From positions 15,555,574 through 15,619,573 of the forward strand of contig CM076659.1 of the NCBI GenBank assembly GCA_038496675.1: a DNA stretch of 64,000 nucleotides. Direction: 5' to 3'. This DNA is from Rachycentron canadum. Lineage: Eukaryota; Chordata; Actinopteri; Carangiformes; Rachycentridae. The notes under the pieces were generated by a model. That model was not told the DNA's origin. It worked only from the letters and a program-made list of their open reading frames with translations, and searched no databases. The position numbers were made by a program, and so were the translations under genes. Positions within the stretch are counted from its first letter, which is position 1, and each line of letters opens with the position of its first letter. Of this stretch, positions 61,701 through 64,000 are shown one piece after another.

Positions 61701-61972
61701 CGACACCAGTTGAGCTTCTTCTCCTGCTCCAATGAGGCCTGCATGGCTCGGTCCAGGATAGCAGCCTGCACCACCTCCCTGAAGGCCTGAGGGAAGTGGT
61801 TCATGGCGATCATCTCCAGAGTGTATCTGTGCATTCCCCGCAGGTGGTGCATCGGAGCACCGCTGGCAGTCGGCTTCACCACGTCATTGGGAACTCGCTG
61901 ACGGATCTTCACCGCTTTCAGCAGGTTGGAGACAAACAGGAATTTGGGTAGGAAGTTCTGACCCTGCGACAT
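54391..61972 (-). CDS. tnfaip3: TNFAIP3 / A20, OTU deubiquitinase and zinc-finger ubiquitin editor (complete, 8 coding exons)
   Basis: The exons, in order, are 61972-61666, 57746-57556, 57445-57304, 56888-56718, 56605-56425, 56247-55250, 55093-54888 and 54672-54391. They join in frame to 825 residues (human A20 has 790). An N-terminal OTU domain (about residues 1-370) carries Asp104 and Cys107 in GDGNC and His258 in DSQHF. Seven A20-type C-x2-4-C-x11-C-x2-C fingers follow, at about residues 386-413, 490-517, 560-583, 633-660, 686-713, 751-775 and 794-823. In the family the OTU domain removes K63-linked ubiquitin from signalling proteins such as TRAF6 and RIPK1. Finger 4 supports ubiquitin ligase activity and K63 binding, and finger 7 binds linear ubiquitin. 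Together these shut off NF-kB signalling and limit cell death in the cytosol. The chosen ATG sits in CCACCATGT, and LNWCREVKK and the OTU core follow as in human. No key residue is missing. Confidence 0.97.
54888..55093 (-). CDS. tnfaip3: tnfaip3 exon 8 (zinc finger 5)
   Basis: Residues 664-732. Finger 5 uses Cys688, Cys693, Cys705 and Cys708 (MLEGYCDKCYVKEQ). The acceptor gtctgtttcag rebuilds a His codon across the junction. The donor is CATG|GTAGGG. Confidence 0.96.
55250..56247 (-). CDS. tnfaip3: tnfaip3 exon 7 (zinc fingers 1-4)
   Basis: Residues 331-663. This 998-bp exon encodes four fingers: Cys388/393/405/408, Cys492/497/509/512, Cys562/565/577/580 and Cys635/640/652/655. Fingers 1 and 2 are separated by a Gly/Ser-rich linker (about residues 415-485). 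SAPPTAPS before finger 2 is also present in human A20. Finger 4 (QFFGTPEKLGFCTICYVDY) is strongly conserved. Confidence 0.97.
56425..56605 (-). CDS. tnfaip3: tnfaip3 exon 6
   Basis: Residues 271-330. This is the end of the OTU fold (FEELKVHFL, ERLLKEYLVLIEIPV, IINAA). The donor is CAAG|GTACTT. Confidence 0.96.
56718..56888 (-). CDS. tnfaip3: tnfaip3 exon 5 (OTU catalytic His)
   Basis: Residues 214-270. GGIYLPLHW and YPIVLGYDSQHFAPL carry the catalytic His258. The join to exon 6 restores DSGPEIRAVPL, as in human. Confidence 0.97.
56889..57303 (-). other. tnfaip3 intron 4
   Basis: This is 415 bp of AT-rich sequence between OTU exons. Nothing else was recognised. Confidence 0.8.
57304..57445 (-). 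CDS. tnfaip3: tnfaip3 exon 4
   Basis: Residues 167-213. It runs from NWEEEWEKIVKMAS through LEDIHIFVLSNILRRPIIVIA, an OTU core helix and strand almost identical to human. The donor is GCAG|GTAGTC. Confidence 0.97.
57556..57746 (-). CDS. tnfaip3: tnfaip3 exon 3 (OTU catalytic Cys)
   Basis: Residues 103-166. GDGNCLLHAASQYMLGVQD carries Asp104 and the nucleophile Cys107. ETDTGVFRARFQ and a SQEFTQTGLRY block follow. The phase is 0 at the donor ATG|GTATGA. Confidence 0.97.
57999..58103. repeat. (CA)n microsatellite with one unresolved base
   Basis: This is about 105 bp of CA repeat with an N at 58,046. The N may mark a join between reads, so the true length is uncertain. Confidence 0.95.
58689..58754. 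repeat. (CA)n microsatellite with CG interruptions
   Basis: This is about 65 bp with several acgcac units at the left end and pure CA at the right. Confidence 0.93.
61666..61972 (-). CDS. tnfaip3: tnfaip3 first coding exon (exon 2)
   Basis: Residues 1-102. It includes SNLLKAVKIRQR, MHRYTLEM and KKLNWCREVKK, all close to human A20. The donor is AATG|GTAAGA, which splits the Gly of the catalytic GDGNC motif from the upstream TN. Confidence 0.96.
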
Positions 61973-62101
61973 GGTGGATGGATGGCCAGGTGGATGGAAG
62001 GAGGGGAGGAAGAGGAACAAGGAGAAGGAAAGGAGCAGGAGGAGGAGGAGGAGGAGGAGGTGGGACCGGGAGCAACTGCCGATGGCTGAACAACGTGGAA
62101 A
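61973..62101 (-). other. tnfaip3 5' untranslated part of exon 2 (estimated)
   Basis: Upstream of the start codon the minus strand reads ccccttctcttcatccag, a good acceptor, at about 62,102. The part before the ATG would then include a (TCC)n run at about 62,035-62,060. A later acceptor cannot be excluded. Confidence 0.45.
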
Positions 62102-63715
62102 CTGGATGAAGAGAAGGGGAGCAAAGGAGTGGATAAGTTATTTCACAGTAGATTACAGTATATAGAATAGACTGGTGGGATGGGTGGGAAATTTTCACTG
62201 GAGATTCCCGTTCCTTATTAATTGAGGCTCAAAACACAACTTAATCTATAGTTTGTTCGGGAAATCACCCAAAAACATAGGATCATCCCACTGCGGAGGC
62301 TTGGGGCTTTTTCACTGGAGATTCTCTTGGGGCAAATAGAATAAAGTACACAAAGAACCTTTTGTATCCTTGTTTGTTCTTTTAAATCTCCCTTTCATCT
62401 TGAACGATTTTGAGAGTTTCCCCCAACAGGGCATCCCAGTGTCCCACTGAGTTCAAAGCCTTCCAACAATAAATCGGTGTTTTCCAGACTCCGACTGAAG
62501 GCCACCCAGTGCTTCCCAGGCTGCTGGGAAGGTCACACTGACTGCCCAGAGGCCTCGTCCCTCACCCACACCTTTCTCTAGGGGGCAAAACAGCTTGCAC
62601 TGGGTCTTTGTTTGAAACATGGGGTAAGCCATGTCAATACCTGTGCCAGTACCAATAACAAAACAAAGCTTTTCTCAATATCATAGGTTGGGGAGGATAA
62701 ACTTCCATCTAATCAAATATGTAAACCTCCTATTACTTTGCAAAGTTTCTGAATTTGTCAGAAAATTTCAGTTTGAAGGATAAAGAAACAAGACTGAGAA
62801 CACGAGAAATCGTATATTTAAAAGTAGTAAGTTTAAATGTGCAGCCTAACAATAGCAACAGTGAAAAGGAAGAGTGACTGTAAAAGTGTGCCACTCTTGA
62901 AGAGGTTTTAAAGGAATATTTCACTCTAAACGAATAGCGTGCTGGCACATAGTCATCTCAGAGGAAGTAGAAAGCAATGGTCAGCAAGTAGGCCTGGAGT
63001 TTTGCCGACTTTTTTAACTTGCAACAACATCCTCCAGTGAACCACGCACAAGCTGCCTGTTAGCTCAGGTCCCAATTGCAACACCTGAATATGGAGCTTC
63101 CAGTGGCCTGTGTGCCTTTTACTACTCAGGCAGCAGCAGGTGCAACAACAGACTAGGCCATGCTAAAGGGCTACTCAGTCACACAAGGGACAGGACAACA
63201 GACACCTGGATGTCAGCGAGCGCGGTGACACGGGTCATTAGCCGCTGTTTGGTGTGCTGGCACCGCTGGAGGATTTGGGGCAGACAGGCAGCGGCACGGT
63301 GGCGGACGCTGCGGTTTAGGATGGCTGGCTACACAAAAACACAATAACAGGAGACTCTGCTGACGTTAAAGGCTTACGTAATTCCAATGACAACTACCTT
63401 TGAAACAATGTAGCGTTGAATCGCGTCTCACACCGCGGGGATCGACACAGTGTAGCGGCGCCGATGCCACATTTCGGCTGTTTAAATGCCCTGTAATCCG
63501 CTCGAGGGTGACGTCTTTGTAAACAATGGCTGTCAAAGCCACTGTCGTGAGCAGGCTTCAAGCTTCCTCCCGTGTCCCCAGAAACACGACCATACATTAC
63601 TCAAGGCCCAGACGTGTTGTGCCCAGCAGGTCTCACCCCCAACCCCCCACCCCCCCTCTCGGTAAGAAACGCTGCCCACATGGGGAGGCACGGGGTGGGA
63701 AGACTGGTGTCTTAC
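62102..63715 (-). other. tnfaip3 intron 1 (5' untranslated intron)
   Basis: Its right part (about 63.2-63.6 kb) is CpG-rich and contains TGACGTC (CRE-like) at about 63,510. A small plus-strand frame starting at 63,526 (MAVKATVVSRLQ) has a fair start context, but no homology was recognised. Confidence 0.5.
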
Positions 63716-63860
63716 CTGTGTAATATGTCGGGGTAATAACAAAGCCCTCCCGGATGCTCAGGCTAGTCCTCTCTCAGCCACTTCACTCAACCTCACCGCA
63801 GCGATCTTCGGCGCCATTCAACCTTCTCTTTCCTTCACTACCAGATCTGTCGAGGAGCCC
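63716..63860 (-). other. tnfaip3 non-coding exon 1 (5' border estimated)
   Basis: The donor ACAG|GTAAGACA at 63,716/63,715 matches the consensus. Human TNFAIP3 also has a non-coding first exon, so nine exons in total would agree. The transcription start is not visible. The upper border is placed between the donor and the kB sites. Confidence 0.55.
63758..63817 (-). other. Short upstream ORF in tnfaip3 exon 1
   Basis: ATG at 63,817 opens 19 codons (MAPKIAAVRLSEVAERGLA) and ends in TGA within the presumed exon 1. The context has A at -1 and G at +4 but no purine at -3. It matters only if transcription starts upstream of it. Confidence 0.35.
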
Positions 63861-63924
63861 TGGCAGCTTGCGAAGCCTTTCGAATGAGTACACACGTCCG
63901 CTATCGTTAGTTTGCCCAAGTCAA

Positions 63925-63949
63925 GGGGATTTCCACACGGGTACTTTCC
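63925..63949 (-). promoter_or_regulatory. Tandem NF-kB elements of the tnfaip3 promoter
   Basis: GGGGATTTCC at 63,925-63,934 fits GGGRNNYYCC exactly. GGTACTTTCC at 63,940-63,949 differs by one base from the classic GGGACTTTCC. They lie 15 bp apart, start to start, about 210-230 bp upstream of the exon 1 donor. The human A20 promoter is known to be driven by two closely spaced kB elements, so the layout fits NF-kB-induced feedback. Confidence 0.75.
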
Positions 63950-63962
63950 GTCCACCCATTTT

Positions 63963-63966
<4 letters not shown>

Positions 63967-64000
<34 letters not shown>
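63967..64000. repeat. (CT)n microsatellite at the window edge
   Basis: A CT run of at least 33 bp continues past the window. It reads (GA)n on the tnfaip3 strand, just upstream of the kB elements. Confidence 0.95.

Noticed and set aside
63526..63723. 65-codon plus-strand frame starting MAVKATVV, opposite tnfaip3 intron 1
   Set aside because: The start context is fair, but there is no homology and the Pro-rich end comes from CpG/C-rich DNA. Divergent non-coding transcription is possible but unsupported.

Overview
The window is vertebrate genomic DNA, almost certainly from a ray-finned fish. It has split genes with GT-AG introns, very abundant long (CA)n/(GT)n microsatellites, and several interspersed repeat types typical of teleosts. 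Two complete protein-coding genes can be reconstructed exon by exon, both on the minus strand. Every splice junction used keeps the reading frame.

Positions 1-3,668 are non-coding flank with no recognisable gene. Positions 3,669-47,107 hold sdccag8, which encodes a centrosome/cilium coiled-coil protein. It has 18 coding exons and 711 codons, starting at 47,107 and stopping at 3,908. Exons 1-13 are packed into 45.8-47.1 and 41.2-45.6 kb. Exons 14-18 are spread over two introns of about 15 kb (intron 13, 26,011-41,240; intron 16, 4,334-19,608) and smaller ones. The large introns hold microsatellites, old repeats, two snap-back inverted repeats, an assembly gap (30,897-31,285) and islands of complex or CpG-rich sequence that may be regulatory. 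The sdccag8 promoter near 47.2-47.45 kb carries a ZNF143/Staf-type site and an ETS-type site. A start codon followed by a consensus splice donor points the other way.

Positions 47.45-54.39 kb are intergenic, with fish repeat fragments and a 56-bp tandem duplication. Positions 54,391-63,716 hold tnfaip3 (A20), the ubiquitin-editing inhibitor of NF-kB signalling. It has a non-coding first exon and eight coding exons, for 825 codons in total. The OTU protease domain has Asp104, Cys107 and His258, followed by seven A20-type zinc fingers. Upstream of exon 1, at 63,925-63,949, lie one consensus kB element and one near-consensus element in tandem. This arrangement parallels the tandem kB sites known in the mammalian A20 promoter and fits NF-kB-driven negative feedback.

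The two genes are not known to work together. SDCCAG8 acts at centrosomes and basal bodies, and A20 acts in inflammatory signalling. In human they lie on different chromosomes (1q43 and 6q23), so their adjacency here is notable. I found no wholly new gene system. The most interesting signals are the kB promoter, the triplicated exon 13 donor, the (TG)n splice acceptor of exon 16 and the near-perfect fold-back repeats.
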